DNA of 6,612 nucleotides from Opitutales bacterium (lineage in GTDB: Bacteria > Verrucomicrobiota > Verrucomicrobiia > Opitutales > Intestinicryptomonadaceae), in the NCBI GenBank assembly GCA_017526045.1, contig JAFXRX010000270.1, positions 1 through 6,612 of the forward strand, read 5' to 3'. Below the pieces are notes generated by a model. The model was not told the DNA's origin. It was given only the letters and a program-made list of their open reading frames with translations, and ran no database searches. Of this stretch, positions 5,887-6,612 are shown in pieces (within the stretch, counting starts at the first letter, position 1; each line of letters starts with the position of its first letter). A program made the position numbers and the translations under genes.

Positions 5887-6531
5887 GAAGATTTTTTGCG
5901 AGAGCTCCTCGAGGTTTTTGAATACGCGGGCTTCGGGGCATTCTTTGCGCAGCTCTTTTGCGCTGTTTGCGCCAGTTGCGACAAGGCACGAGGCGGCTTC
6001 GCAAACCCTCGCCGCCTTGTAGTCGTAGGGCGAATCTCCTATAATCAGGCTTTCGCTTGAGGCGGCTTTCATTGCGCGCAGCGCGTTTTGCGTGAACGCC
6101 GCCTCGGGCTTGCGCGCGCCGTTTAATGACGTGCCGAATACCGCGTCCAGATATTTGTCAAAGCCCAAATGCCGCGCGATATGCTCGGCGGATTTTTGCC
6201 CCTTGTTCGTAAAAAGCGCGGTTCTTATTCCGCGCGATTTCAAAAGTGCGAGAATTTCCGCGGAGTAGGGCATCGGCCGCAAGCCTTCGAGCTCGCATTC
6301 GCCTATAATTTCCATGTATTGCGCCGCGGCTTTCTGCGCGAGCTCTTTGCCGATTAGCTTTTCAAACGTGATTAAAATCGACCCTCCCACAGTTTGCCTG
6401 ACCTTTTCGAGGCTCGGAGGCGTTATGCCCATGGGCTTTAAGACTTTGCCCACGCCGAGCGCGATTGCCTCGTAGTTGTCGGCGAGAGTTCCGTCGAGGT
6501 CGAAAAAAACGGTTGAAAAATCTGCCCGCAT
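5881..6531 (-). CDS. HAD-superfamily hydrolase, phosphoglycolate-phosphatase-like (subfamily IA)
   Basis: A 216-residue cytosolic phosphatase with all four HAD motifs: motif I FFDLDGTLAD with nucleophile D11 and acid D13, motif II T108-N109 at the end of a strand, motif III K141 in ARKPE, and motif IV GDSPYD with D166 and D170. The roughly 65-residue helical insert after motif I is the C1 cap of subfamily IA, and length and layout match Gph-type enzymes, which dephosphorylate 2-phosphoglycolate. Substrate cannot be decided from sequence; pyrophosphatase PpaX-like or nucleotidase activity is equally possible. The ATG at 6531 lies 6 nt after the stop of the upstream gene, with no Shine-Dalgarno site, so the two are probably cotranscribed. 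It converges on the GTPase gene with 21 bp between the stop codons. Confidence 0.93.
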   Translation of the reverse strand: MRADFSTVFFDLDGTLADNYEAIALGVGKVLKPMGITPPSLEKVRQTVGGSILITFEKLIGKELAQKAAAQYMEIIGECELEGLRPMPYSAEILALLKSRGIRTALFTNKGQKSAEHIARHLGFDKYLDAVFGTSLNGARKPEAAFTQNALRAMKAASSESLIIGDSPYDYKAARVCEAASCLVATGANSAKELRKECPEARVFKNLEELSQKIFP

Positions 6532-6537
6532 AAAAAG

Positions 6538-6612
6538 CTATTCGCCCTCTTTTTGCGAAACTTCGACTTTGATTTTGTAGCGGCTCTGCTTTTGCGCGCC
6601 GTCTTTTGGCGA
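6538..6612 (-). CDS. C-terminal end of a gene truncated by the window edge, unidentified
   Basis: Reading leftward from the window end there is an uninterrupted 24-codon stretch ending at TAG (6540-6538). The peptide ends ...SRYKIKVEVSQKEGE, an alternating charged/hydrophobic beta-strand followed by a charged tail, as seen at the end of many real proteins. The 6-nt distance to the HAD start codon and the absence of any alternative intergenic signal support it as the upstream gene of a two-gene unit. Too little is visible to name a family. Confidence 0.6.
   Translation of the reverse strand, partial: SPKDGAQKQSRYKIKVEVSQKEGE

Noticed and set aside
5881..5900. Leftward intrinsic terminator of the HAD gene in the convergent gap
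   Set aside because: The only T-run on the minus strand falls in the loop of the palindrome, not after a stem.

Overview
The window looks like a piece of a bacterial chromosome. Coding DNA is moderately GC-rich (many GCG, GGC and GCC codons), while the intergenic DNA is strikingly A/T-tract rich. None of the five starts visible in the window has a convincing Shine-Dalgarno sequence. Together with protein flavour this suggests a Verrucomicrobiota/Opitutae-like (or related PVC-group) bacterium, but that placement is a low-confidence inference because no marker gene is present. There are no tRNA, rRNA, CRISPR or insertion-sequence signatures.

Layout. Positions 1-216 are non-coding, with AT-rich inverted repeats and a clear intrinsic terminator (about 162-188) for the leftward gene that follows. 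A large leftward gene (217-2460) encodes a protein with two complete AAA+ ATPase modules behind a helical N-terminal region. A 120-bp divergent promoter region (2461-2580) carries helically phased A-tracts and two near-symmetrical TATA-type boxes, each only 6-7 nt from its start codon, so both divergent mRNAs may be leaderless. Rightward from there come a 200-residue protein of unknown function (2581-3183), a four-helix membrane protein of the DUF2868 type (3247-4626) and, 3 bp later, a P-loop GTPase of the GTPase/DUF3482 type (4630-5859). A leftward pair converges on these: a HAD-family phosphatase (5881-6531) and, upstream of it, the last 24 codons of another gene cut by the window edge (6538-6612).

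How the genes may work together. DUF2868 and DUF3482 proteins are known from genome annotation as recurrent neighbours, and here they are nearly fused at the DNA level. The simplest reading is a membrane-anchored GTPase unit in which the DUF2868 protein holds the soluble GTPase at the inner membrane through its cytoplasmic C-terminal domain. The divergent AAA+ ATPase and the 200-residue protein share a control region with this unit. A GTPase plus AAA+ unfoldase/remodelling system at the membrane is therefore the most interesting hypothesis here; it rests on gene order only. The HAD phosphatase pair belongs to a separate, convergent transcription unit and looks like ordinary housekeeping.
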